Source: Synanceia verrucosa (Eukaryota; Chordata; Actinopteri; Perciformes; Synanceiidae). From it: a DNA stretch of 64,000 nt. A model generated the notes under the pieces. That model did no database searches. It was not told the DNA's origin and saw only the letters and a program-made list of their open reading frames with translations. The DNA is taken from contig CM056550.1 of NCBI GenBank assembly GCA_029721515.1, positions 18,723,119 through 18,787,118 of the forward strand. Reading direction: 5' to 3'. Positions 48,740 to 60,300 of the stretch are shown here, piece after piece. The translations under genes were made by a program, and so were the position numbers. Within the stretch, counting starts at the first letter, position 1. The number at the start of each line of letters is the position of its first letter.

Positions 48740-51700
48740 TCATCTCATGGGATGAGGGATCGTCGAGTTGGTGCCACAGTCAATATACTCGAAGGTGTCC
48801 AGAGACAGCTGCTCCGTGTGAGAGAGATACGAGATATTCATCGTCATTCTGGCGGCGAAGAACAAGGAAAAACATTATTAGACAAGCAAGTTTCCAAAGA
48901 AGTGCCAATCAATATGTATCATATTAACAAACGATCACATGACTGTGTTATGTAGCTCCACGGATTGTTTTTCTTTTGTTTTCCAAATGACAAAAAGAGC
49001 CAGATATTTTTCTCTCAGAGTTAACTGAGACAAGAAAAAAATGCTAAAAGGATGAAAATACGACTCTACGTGAACATTAACATGTCTGCTTAGTGCGTTA
49101 ATATGTGTTTGTTTGCCTTAAAAACTTATAATATTAAGTTCAGGTGTTCTTCAGCTAAGTAATACAATACGATCACAGGTATATGTGTTTTATGGAATTA
49201 TATTTGTATAGTTTACGACTTGCAGAACACTTCATCCCAGAGTCAGTATGAAGTACCATATGTACTATGTTCTATTTGTCTTTGTTATCTTCTTGTACTG
49301 ACATATTTTTCTACTTCTTCTTCTTGTTCACCACTTTTCATTTTTTATATAGGCCCTTATGGTAATGTTGCTCTGTCCACTTTGCTGCTATAACACTAAA
49401 TTTGTGGCACAATGATTGTTTTATCTCTTATCTCTAATACAGACATTTTATTTTTGGTTTTTGTATATACACTGTACATATTCTCATAGTAGTTCTGTCT
49501 ATTCTTTACCTTTATTTATCTGTTAGGTCTATTTCTGTGTGAGCACACTGAGAGTGACGCCAAAAAAAACAGTGAAATTTCTTGTATATGAAAGCATAAT
49601 GGCCAATAAAGGTGATTCCGTCTTCTATCAACTTTATAATAACCTGAAGCTTTTTGACGTCAAAATGTCAAAATGGAAGCCCCGTATCTTTTTATACAGT
49701 GGGAGGAAATGAAGACAAGTCATTGTCATTTTGCACAAAAGCATCTTGTGATGTAATGTCATGTAATATTAACTTTTCTGCCTGTCATTACTCTGGAGTT
49801 CAAATGTGACCCATTTAGATGCGTGGGAGGAAACACTTGACCACACTCGAGGCGTGAAGCTTCGTCTCACAAGCAGAAATGTCTCCTTTTGGCGTAAACA
49901 AAACAGAAGTGAAAATGGAAAAAGTCTGACTTTGTGGTTTAAAATTTTCAGTGATTCCTAAACACATAACTGCTCCTTCACGTGTCTGTGATATCATATC
50001 AGAACATGTCAGATGTGAAGATGTGACCTCCTTCTCTTTCAGAGAACCTGTTTTGTGGTCGTGGTTTATGACCTTGTCTTTGACGGCCTGTCATCAGAGA
50101 TGTGCTGTTGGTTCTCAGATTGAGATCGACACTTACTGCAGCTCCAGAAATAACGTGTGAATCTTGATCGAGGACGATTTGCAGTAAGAGCTACAAAGAG
50201 ATACAAAAAGCTGATGTGTGCTGAATTCAGTCACATTAAACAATAATGATAGACAACAGTTTTATTTACAGTATTTCAGTCTTACTTTAGGCCTCCATCG
50301 GTAATAACCACTTCAATTGGAGCAGTGTACTGCAAAAGAAGGAGGGGTGAATGAAATCACAACATGACATACATGTTGACATACATATTTTGGATGTGAT
50401 CCTGTGTAAAACTCACTGATTTCTGTGAGCGGGGCTGGATGGCGGTCATGTTAGTTATCTTGGTTTTACCCACAACTGCGTCAGAAACCAGACCCTGAAT
50501 ATTTAACTCGACGATCTGGACCGGCGCAAAGTTCTCGTTGGAGATGTTGATGAGGTTCTAGCAGAGAAGACACACACAAAGAGCTCGTCAGGTGCAAGCG
50601 ACACACCTTTTCATCATTAAAAAATCATCTTTCAGTCGTTATAAAAAGGGACTTTGTCCTTTAGGTAACTACAGCAGCTGCTGTCATGTTGTTACTTTAT
50701 AGACAATAACAGTGCAGTTTAATGCATTTCATTTCCTTGATGACAGTTTTTTTTTTATTTTGGTATGAAAAGATCCCTCCCTTATATCTGTACAGTAACT
50801 ATTTCATTGCTAGCAGTTGATTAGCTTAGCTTACCTTAAGGAATAATCTAGCCTGGCAAGGCTAACAGAATCAGCTGAACAACAACAAAAAGTTCACCAA
50901 TTTATATCACTTTTGTTTAATCCTGCAAACTCTGAAGAGTAAAAATGGGCAGAGCCAGGCTAGCTGTTTACCCCTGTATGCTAAGCTAAGCTAAGCTAAC
51001 TATTAATCTTTTCATCAAACTCTGATTTCTTTTCCTGCTAAATATCGATATCAGCATTGGCTTCAAAAAAGTCCATATTATTCGGGCCCTGCAATTTCTA
51101 CCAAAGAAATTGTTATGACATTTTTGGGTCTTAAATTGTATTTGCTGAGGTCTTGAAAAGTATTAAGTTTGACTTTTAATATGGTGCAAGAACCCTGTAA
51201 TGTTATTAATTGATGATCCTGTAAAAATCTGCCGTGAAAAAGGAAATACTAGCTGTTGTTCCTTTAATTACCCCAAAACAATCCCTCCACATGCTTACAC
51301 ATCCTCCGCAACAACAAGGTAACTGCATCAGTGACCTTGTTACTTACTGTGATCTCCATTTCAACTGTAGCTGGGGTGAAGTAGACTATAACCGACAGCA
51401 CCGACACAGGCGTCAGGGTGACACTCCGGGGGAAGAGGAAGAAGAGGATCAGACAGCAAATGAGGAGACACACCACCATGGAGACGCAGACGTACAGCTT
51501 CCTGAAACATGAACATGAACACGCAAGACAGTAAACAACATGGTGCAACTTTCACGGTCATCTGTGTGCATGTGCAAGAGACATAAACATACTAATACTG
51601 TGGAAAATGCCTATACTCAACTACACTGTATTTAAACAGTGCAGATCTGAACCGCAAAGTCACGCATACATGAATTACTTACGTGCGCCTGGGTTTCAGC

Positions 51701-52121
51701 CTCGCATCACTGCATGGTATCACAGCAACGAGCTGGTCCTCTTGGCCTGTGAGTAGAAAAACACAGAAGGAAATAACCTACTTCCTACCTCACGACGAAA
51801 ATGATGTGAAAGTGTGGAGCTCCACATCCACATCTGTGACTTTCCATTTTATTTCCTTAGTTTCTGAATGTGAAATGAAACTCATTTGAGGATGAGGGGG
51901 TCTCACGTTAGCTGCTTAAAATGCAGTCAAAATCCTGAACATGGAGGAAACGAACCTCTGGGAATTCTCCCGGTGCCACGACACGTGGGGCAGATGTCGC
52001 CTGTTGACGGTCCATGTATGGCGCCGTACGGCGGGAAATGTTTCAGAGTTTTCACCTTCTCCATCCCTTTCGTCAGGTCAGGTTCCTCTCTGATTTGCCC
52101 GTTTTTTGCCGGCGTAAACAT
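48740..52121 (-). CDS. tmem106a: Transmembrane protein 106A, complete, 7 coding exons
   Basis: TMEM106 proteins are type II membrane glycoproteins of late endosomes/lysosomes and, for 106A, the cell surface of macrophages. Coding exons, minus strand: 51956-52121, 51683-51746, 51348-51501, 50417-50557, 50286-50329, 50137-50190, 48740-48848. Phases join perfectly, giving 243 residues. Landmarks: zinc-ribbon-like ICPTCRGTGRIPRG (C44, C47), QLVAVIPCSDARLKPRRTKL, a membrane segment at about 79-100 ending FFLFPRS, then a luminal domain with NLINISNENF, VVGKTKITNMT, IKIHTLFLELQ, ISYLSHTEQ and FEYIDCG. C193 and C232 probably form the family disulfide. Sequons at N132, N164, N212 and N235 fit luminal glycosylation. 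The start MFTPAK lacks the MGK myristoylation start of mammalian 106A/B. An in-frame TAG lies upstream in the same exon, so no longer start exists there. It lies between arl4d and nbr1, which supports 106A over 106B/C. Confidence 0.93.
50735..51010. repeat. Foldback MITE-like repeat, copy D (tmem106a intron)
   Basis: The left arm is TGATTAGCTTAGCTTACCTT with CTAGCCTGGCAAGGCTAAC. The right arm is AGAGCCAGGCTAGCTGTTTA with CCCCTGTATGCTAAGCTAAGCTAAGC. It sits in the intron between coding exons 3 and 4 counted from the 3' end (positions 50558-51347). The arms are more diverged than in copy C. Confidence 0.6.
51058..51197 (-). repeat. hAT-like nonautonomous element, partial third copy
   Basis: Read on the minus strand it begins CAGGGTTCTTGCACCATATT and continues with TTAAGACCCAAAAATGTCAT and AATTTCTTTGGTAGAAA. 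These match the head of the element at 61205 in nbr1. Only the first third of the element is present, in a tmem106a intron. Confidence 0.6.
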
Positions 52122-52151
52122 GATCCTTTTTATCGAAAGAAAAAGTCCAGG

Positions 52152-54338
52152 CTAAAGAAGCAAAAGAGAAGAAAATGAAGAAAACGGATAGCATATCCAC
52201 CTGACATTCCCTCATCAAACAGCCTGATTAGTATGTATACCTAGCAACATCCTTTTTACCAGTCCTTCCTGAGATGCTTTGGAGAGGAAAAACAAAATTA
52301 TGCACCTTGTGGGAAATAAATTATAACTTAGAAAAGCTAAAAATGTGTTGGGTTGTGCATCATTTTTCATATGTGTGTGTGCTGTAGTAATTATGGAAAC
52401 TTTGTTTAAGAGTTATGTGACAGCCAAGCAGCTCCCACAGAATACATAATTCTTGTTTTCATATTTCATTTTTATTATAAGAAGGATGTGAATTTCCTGA
52501 GGGACAGAGAGAATATTTTTTTTATATTAAGGAACCTAAAATAGACAGAATTTCCCTTTAAGTGACTAATAAAAACTAACTCTGGTGCTGTATGTCAGGA
52601 TGTGAGCAGAGTCCACTGTGTGGGAGTGACAGAAAAACACCTGTTACATTATTTTATGGTGTTTTTGTAACTTAGTAAATCACTGTACACTGTTAGTACC
52701 GGATATCACTGTGTGATGACTGACTAACTGCAGTGAAAGGAGTATAAGCACAGCTGTATTATCAGCAAAATGTACTTCAAAGGTCATTATTCATCATGCA
52801 GAATGGATTATTTCAATTAAAGTAAGAATATTTTTAGTTTGTTTATTTCAGAAAATTGGTTAATTGAATCGGTAGTTTAATACTGCACGTCTATTTCATG
52901 CAAATATAAGTGTCAAAAATGAGTGAAAAAATATTTCCCCTCTGGGATGAATAAAGTACACTTCTGTCTCTTCTTAAATAAATAAAGTTTCCCTCTGAAA
53001 TGTGGTGGAGCAGAAGTATTAAGCTGCAAGAAAGGCAGAAGCTTAATGCATGTTATGAATTTTGTCAAAAAAATGCCTCACATTTAGATTATCAGCACAA
53101 CTTTGATCAAACATCTAAACAGATTCCCTGATATATTTTCTGGATTTGTTTTTTTTTAAAGCACAGCAGTAGCTGTCAGTATGGTCTGTGTTGTCTCATC
53201 TCCTCTTGGATAAAATAGATATAATAGGTTTTTTTTCCAATGAAGCAATAATTACCACATACTGTGTAATATTTCACTGGAGTTTATTCACAAAGCAGTG
53301 AATCAGTCTGTGATAAACTGCCATCGTTGGCAAGAAATCTAAAAACTAGCTCTACATTTTACAGCAACCTTGTATTAAATACAGTGATATTAATTTATTT
53401 CTTATATTAGTCAACTGGATTTGAACTCACCTCGACCCAGTACTCCTTCCTCCTTTTTCCAGTAAAGAAGCTTAACTGGTTTGTTCTGTTTGTTCGTACT
53501 GCAGCTCAGTAGAAAGTAAAAGTATTTCTACTACAGTGCTACTTTCTAGAAAGTGTCTGCATCACAAACACTGACAGGGTTAAAATAAAGTGCACCATCA
53601 TATTTATGCCTTAAAAATAAGAACAATGCTTTACTGTAAGCCAGCAAGTGACTCTTTGCATCCCTCAAATACAAAATTAACTTTTGTAAACAAATCCTTC
53701 ACTTTGCAAGTTTCATCATGACTCTGCAGTAATGGAAGGAAGTGCATTAATGCTTCTTTAGTTTGTTTATTATTATTATTTTACTCATACTTCAGACATT
53801 AACATGTTGCACACCAAATATAAATATTTTGCATACTATGATACATATAAAAAGGTCACACTAAACTCCACCTCAACCAGCTACAACAGCAAAATTCCAC
53901 ATACACATAAATGCTGCAGTAATAATAAACATATTATATCATATATGACACTCAAAGGGATAGTTTAATGCTTTATTATGACAGTGTCATATTGTTGCTT
54001 GTAATGCAGTATTGTAAACTATATTGCAGTAATATGCATACTGCACATGTTCTGTGAGTGTACATTTAGAGAGGATTTTTTATTATTTTATAGCTTTGCA
54101 CTAATAATTAATCAGCTTTACACCTGCCATCTCTCAGAATGTAATCATCTTTATCAGAGTTAACTGTTTGGAGCTCATCTGACGCCATGTTGCTGAAAAC
54201 ACACTTGCCATACGTATTTTCGTCTCTACAGATCTCCTTCAGTTTAAATAAATTTGGGATGTTGAGGCTAAAACAGTCCACACAAACACACTCACAAAGT
54301 GCGCAGTAAGAATTAATCGCGCATTAAATGAGTCTCAC
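52152..54338. other. tmem106a intron 1
   Basis: About 2.2 kb between the noncoding first exon and the first coding exon. The acceptor is TTGCTTCTTTAG|CCTGG. A second donor-like site, TCGAG|GTGAGTTC, at 53431 is preceded by a purine-rich segment and could mark an alternative noncoding exon. A retrotransposon-tail-like ATGAATAAAGTACAC lies near 52941-52955. Nothing else is recognised. Confidence 0.5.
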
Positions 54339-54560
54339 CTCTCGACACGACTGGATATGAAGCTCCAGATGTCACCCAGAGTGAAAACTAAACTGTTTTC
54401 CACCGCTGTCGTCTTTATAATTTATGTTTTTTAAAAAGCTAAATCGAGGCTAAACCAGCTCTGCTCTCCACAAAACCAAAGTGGGAGGAACACTTCCTTC
54501 TTCTGTGGGTGACAGCCTGCAGATCACGTGGGCTGCTGCTCATTAACTTTACCCAAGAGG
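54339..54560 (-). promoter_or_regulatory. tmem106a: tmem106a noncoding first exon and promoter
   Basis: The donor GTCGAGAG|GTGAGAC at 54339 ends a likely 5' UTR exon. Upstream are two ETS-like CTTCC elements and an E-box within ATCACGTGGG (CACGTG 54525-54530). This resembles the TFEB/TFE3 CLEAR element that controls lysosomal genes, and would fit a lysosomal membrane protein. The start site and factor binding are inferred only. Confidence 0.45.
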
Positions 54561-54684
54561 ACAGAAAGCAACCACGCACAATTTGAAATAAACGAGCCTA
54601 AAAACACTTCAGCCACGTTGTTTGGACCATTTTGACGAAGCTAACGTGAAGCTGAAACGGACACTGTGTGAAAGTGAAAATGCT

Positions 54685-54960
54685 GAAACAGCAGCTGGTT
54701 AGCTTAGCTTAGCTTAGCATAAAAACACAAAACAGCCAGCCTGGCGCTTTAAAGTGAACACAAACACAGATACATCACCAAAACTCACTATTTAGACATC
54801 TCACATTAACAAACTACAAGTATGTACCTTTTAACTTTGAAAAGAGCTATGCTAGCTGTTCTCCCCTCCACTTCAAACTGTGGTGCTAAGCTAACTAGCT
54901 GCTAGCTAGCTTTGCGTTTAGCCTACTGGAAAACTATCAATCTTCTTATAATCTCTGCTA
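54685..54960. repeat. Foldback MITE-like repeat, copy E
   Basis: The left arm is TTAGCTTAGCTTAGCTTAGC then ATAAAAACACAAAACAGCCAGCCTGGC. The right arm is GAGCTATGCTAGCTGTTCTC with TGTGGTGCTAAGCTAACTAGCTGC. It lies in the short interval between the nbr1 3' end and the tmem106a promoter. Confidence 0.6.
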
Positions 54961-55399
54961 AATGTTAATGTTATTTAGTAATATATGCCTATACAACATA
55001 AAATATTACATTGTACTTAAGCTTGGAAAATAAACAATTGAAGTATTGGTACAACCAACTGACACTGAAATTGAACCTCAGGCTTAGCATAGTAGCATAA
55101 AAAAATCAACATTATTATATTTAGAGTGTTTTTAGACTGTGGTATTTGTACTTTTCTACTCCATCACTGGGCTTTTGGGATCCCTGGGGATGTTGCCTGC
55201 TTTGTAATGCAGCTTTGACACACAAGGGCAACTGAATTATGTAAAAACCAACCTCATTCTGTCAAAAATTCAGTTTAATGAGTATTCGTGACCCCTGTAC
55301 TTTTGACACCAGGCTGTTAACCTGGTTCAGACCGTACAGTGTGTCATAAACTACATTTAGACATAGTTTCATTGACAGAGACAAGACGGATGTGCAAAT

Positions 55400-56669
55400 A
55401 GTTTATTGGTGATTTGACTGTAGAAGGGAATTTAACATATACACTCTGTGACGAGGAATAATTTGACAGGCATAGATATATTCAGAATTATTCTCTAGAG
55501 CATGATGGGTCTATAACAAATGGACAAAGCAACAGAATATGGTTCCAAGAAATTCTCAACCACACACACACAGGAGGAATAATTAAAATTAACAGGCCTT
55601 AACTTAAATCTGCACCACAAAATGTCAACACATATGTATCCAGTAAAGTAAATTACTGTTTCATAAAGGCAAAGTAACAAAATAAAATATACTTGGTTCC
55701 ACTAAGCGGGTGAGGAATGTGTTGTTAAGAGACGTCTCGGCTTGGATTAGTGCTAAATGAGGACAAGATGGCAGGCAGAAGGGGAGGAAGGGAAGGGGTG
55801 TCGAACGATGACGCAAAGCAGACATTTTCTACCGTGACAGGGCTAAGACCACGAGAACAGGACTCACCTCTAAAGCCTCTACCTGTCATGCAGGTGCCTC
55901 CTAAAAAGCAGTAGAAAACATCCCGAGTCTGAACAGTGATCCGTTCGGACAGTCGTTGTATACATTCCACATGTCAACGTCTAAAATAACAGTACTCTGA
56001 TACAGAAAAAAGATTGCATTGTTTAGGCAGATTTTCACTACGATAATCGAGAAAAAGTCTTAAATATGTGTCGTTCTCACCACCGCGCCCTTAAAGACCC
56101 TTACAACACCAGAGACATCTTCAGGCGAGCGCTGACTCTTCAGAACTATTTCTACCTTTTATGACATTCAACAATATTAATACGCCGTCGATCTATTTGT
56201 GAGGAGAGTCTAGCCAAGCCCCGTCAAAAGACGATTATTTTTCAGCGCAGAGGAAGCAGCTACGACAGCCGTACAAACACGAAAGATGAAAGAAGAGCTG
56301 AGATACACTTTTATCCTGTCCTAAAACCTAAAGCTCCCCTTTGACCAACAGGAAAGGCTCTGACGGCCCCAGGTAAACAAGGCGTGGCACAGGTAAACCA
56401 CTTTTCATAACAATTTACACGCGTGTATGTAGTTAATTTTGTCCAAAACGTTGAAGCTAAATTAAAGGCAAAGGCAGGAGAAGCCATTCATTTCTTTCTC
56501 ACAGTCTTATTATCGTTACCCTTGGTCCAAATAAAGCATCCACCCTTCGGAAAATCAAATAAATTGCACAAATCGTAATCTTTGTCTCTTTTTTTTTTCT
56601 AAAATAAAGCAAAAGATACGCAGGTCATGATCTAAATATTGTCTTTACATTAAAAGCCTTTTCCGTCCT
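55400..56669 (-). other. nbr1: nbr1 3' untranslated region
   Basis: Minus-strand sequence after the nbr1 stop. A candidate AATAAA signal is complementary to TTTATT at 55402-55407, giving a 3' UTR of about 1.27 kb. The sequence is unique-looking and richer than the flanking repeats. The exact end is an estimate. Confidence 0.45.
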
Positions 56670-57276
56670 TCAGTGCCGAGCGTCCACAGCTTTGCTCTGG
56701 CTGTCCTCGGCCATCTGTACCAGCTCGTTGACGGTGTGCAGCAGGCTGTAGCCGTGCTTCCTCAGCAGCCGCTGGTTGAGCCGCTGGTCTCTGAAGCCCA
56801 TCTCCAGCAGCATCGCCATCAGGGACGGATCCTGCCTGGTGGCCGGGTCGATGCCTCGCTGGAGTAGGACGAACAAGACCAAACCAGAGGTGGTGAGAGG
56901 AGGGTTAAATGGACGGGATGGATGTGTCACACAGGTGCCTAAACTTAGCTGTTAGTGTGAATTTAACACTTCAAAATCCCCAAAAAGCAGTCCAATATTA
57001 TGACGCCATTCTCCATGAAGGTAATCCAATTTAAAGCGGCAAATTTCACAAACAAACCATCTGGAAAATAAAGAGAAACTTGGAAGGTCCCATCTTTTAA
57101 AGAGTGAGCTTTTCATGTCTTTTGTATTTTCTATTTTTAAGTGGAGTGAGGAATTTAAACTGAATTCAACTTTTTAGATACTGCTTTTTTTGTAAAACAG
57201 TAAATTTTAAAATGCATGGATAACTACAATAATTATATATATATATATATATATGTATGTATATATATATACATAC

Positions 57277-57317
<41 letters not shown>

Positions 57318-57322
57318 TATAC

Positions 57323-57357
<35 letters not shown>

Positions 57358-60300
57358 CACACATTTTTTTAATTTAATTTAATTTTTTTATTTCAACACG
57401 CAGTTTACAATCGGCCCAAATAATAACTTTTTTTGGGGAAAAAAAATAAAATCAATATTAACTCCTTTAGGGCTGGATTCTGGAGAAAAAGTGGTGATTT
57501 TGGTGAAAGTGTCCTCTACTCTACCTCTGATAAAACAAGAATGGAACAAGTTAAAAACAAACATTTTTTTTCATGATGAAATAGAGAGTCTCTTCTTTCA
57601 TTTGAGCTATTCAGTGTTTTCAGAGACATAGTGCAAAATATTCTGTGGGTCTTTAAATATGACTGAAAATGGACAAAAACGCTGGAACAAGGCACTTTCT
57701 GTTAAACATGCAAACATGTAAAACATAAGTATAAACCTAACAGTGAGCACAATGGGAACTGTCACAGATTTCTTGGGGGTGGTGTACCTGTATTGAGCAG
57801 TTGGGTCCAGTGAAAAGAGCTTTATAAGCGGACGCTGCCACAGAAAGGGCCCCCTTGACGAGTCCCTCTGTGATGCCTCCTTGGCCCCTTATATAAAGAC
57901 AGGGATGTGGTTACGCTGGGTTACATAACAAAAGGTGCTGCAGAGAACAACGTGTTCTTCCAGTTAGACTAGAAGTTTATCATAAAAAGATTTAAAAAAT
58001 GCAAGCGAGGAAGTGATTTATGTGGTTAAACAGACCTGTCATTCATAGTAATTAAGATGATGAAATGCACTCAAAAGTGAAAAATAAAAGTGCAGGAATA
58101 TCAAGTTTTGCTCTTTGCTGTATTGCACCTTGGCTGCAAAGCGTTGCTGGGTCTGGGGTTATATGTCTCAAAGGCACTGGATGCTGAGCCCGCTGATCTG
58201 GACAGACCAGATGATACTGCAGAGCACAAAAAAAGGAAATAACACACACACGCAAACACACATAATATTAGAGGACGAATGCAGCTTTCTGCTGAAGCAA
58301 CAAATCCTGAAAGCCTGCGTGTTATCTCACTTCCTGTCAAAGGGCAAAATGTGTTTCCTTTCTGTGAGGAAGTTCAACAAAGTCGTATTTATGCAACACC
58401 TAAAGACACTGGTAAAGATGTTACACTGATACGGAGCGGACACATGCATGAATGGTTAACATGTTACGAGCTGTGATACTGCGATGTACTTTACTCTGGT
58501 TAAACTCACCGTTTAGGTGCACCCTTGGTTGTTGTGGCTCGTATGGATCGCAGGCTGGAGGACTGGGGTCCTCAGCCAGGTACAGTGCCTCAGACCTGAA
58601 ACACAGGAAGTAACAGAAATAAGAATTAAAGCATACACAGCTGCAGCAGGGAGATTCAAATTAAGTTTTATCTGAATTCCAGGTGTTTTAAGTGAACAAA
58701 AAACTGTTAAAATTGCATAATATTTTGGATATTTTCAGTGCAAGAAGACCTTGATATTCTCTTGCAAAGCATTAACTACCATTAATACTGGGCTTCCACA
58801 GGAACTAGGACTTTTTATGATTATTATTTATTATATTTTTATTTTCTGTAACGTATTTGGTTCATGCCATACTTTAAATTTCACTGAGTCATGTCCTTGA
58901 TCTTATACGAGTGCATTTTCTGGATTTAAATTTTCAAATTTTATACCGCTGTAAACATTGTTGAGTGAGTGAGTGAGTAATTCTGCATGTGACAAATAAG
59001 CAACCTTGAACCTTGATACCTGAACAATTTAACATAGAAATCTCTCTGAAATCCACATAATATATATAAAATATTGATAAGAGCACAGTTGGCTGATCTA
59101 ACCTGGGTGAGTAGAGGGCCGGCGGGGCCAGCAGGGGGTCGGGCAGCACCGGTGGTGACACCACTTCCGGGGTAAGCGTCACAGCATCCAGGGTTTGGGA
59201 GGCGCACAGCATCTGGTTCACACTGCTGTGGATGGGAGGCACCGGCGGAGGCCACGTGTTCACAGGTGACCGCTCGGCTTCGAGCATCTCCTGCCTCTCC
59301 TGCGGTGCTGCCATCTCAGCTGGCTCAGAGTCCGAGTCTTCGTCCTCTTCCTCCGGCTCTACGTCGGGATCCGCTGCAGGAGCAGCGGCGGCGTCGGGCT
59401 GCGACATGGCGGAGCTGTACATGGACTCCCCCAGAGGTCGGCTGGTGTCGAAGCAATCTGGGAGGACAATGATGTAATCATCGCAGGAGGAGACTGAGGA
59501 GGTCTGGCTGCTGACCTGAGACACACGAGGAGAAAATGGTGGACATCAACAACTCAGACCTCATTATATCTGAATGATCCACTAAAAGCTAAAACCTCAC
59601 CTCCTCCCAGTCCTCTCCTTTGGTCCCACCCTCCTCTTTCTCCTCTTGAATATTCCTCATGTTCTGCACATCACCCAGGGCCATGACCTCTTCATCCTCG
59701 ACATCGTGATGTGAACCCATACGCAGGTTTTCATTCACTGGTTCCAGCAGAAGAACTGGGGAAAAAAAAAACATTAAACTGAGGAACTAAAAATCGCAAA
59801 TGAGCCTCAATTAATTAATGTACGGCATTAAAATTTAAGTAAAGTCCTGTGAGCCAATCAAAGAGAATTTAGAGACAACCAGAAGCTAAACTGGAAACAA
59901 ATATAATCCAGGAAGTCGTTCTCTAACCTGGCGTCGCCTGCTCGTCCTGGGTGATCTGGTTCAGGCATATGTTGGGAGGCAGAGCTGAACTTTCAAGCCT
60001 GATGGCGCAGAGCTCCTCATTTCCTTCTTCCTCCGTCTTCTCGGCCTCGGCAGCTCTCTCAGGGCAAAAGCTGGTGCCCCGGGAAACAACTGGAAGAAAA
60101 TCAAATTACAAAAGAACGTCTGAGTACACCACTGAGTTGATATTAGTTCATTTTGATTTGCTTCATGTTTCTTCTGTGGTAAAGCAATAAAAAAAAAGTA
60201 TAAAAACAAAGTCTGCGTATGTCATAATGCAGCAACCTTTAAGCACAAACACATACAGTGTATGTAACGTGATGTGTTGGCAGGCTTCTTGCACCATTTT

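Noticed and set aside
49815..49890. Candidate tmem106a exon with a CETKLHASSVV-like peptide
   Set aside because: Its acceptor gives the wrong phase for the preceding exon. The exon at 50137-50190 (YCKSSSIKIHTLFLELQ) fits both phase and family alignment.
50240..50286. tmem106a ending early at a TAA just after GGLK
   Set aside because: The apparent stop is inside a GTAAGA donor. Splicing there continues in frame to two further exons with the conserved C-terminus.
58934..59102. nbr1 exon extended to a stop at 58934
   Set aside because: That is read-through into the intron. The donor at 59103 joins in frame to the exon at 58510-58595.
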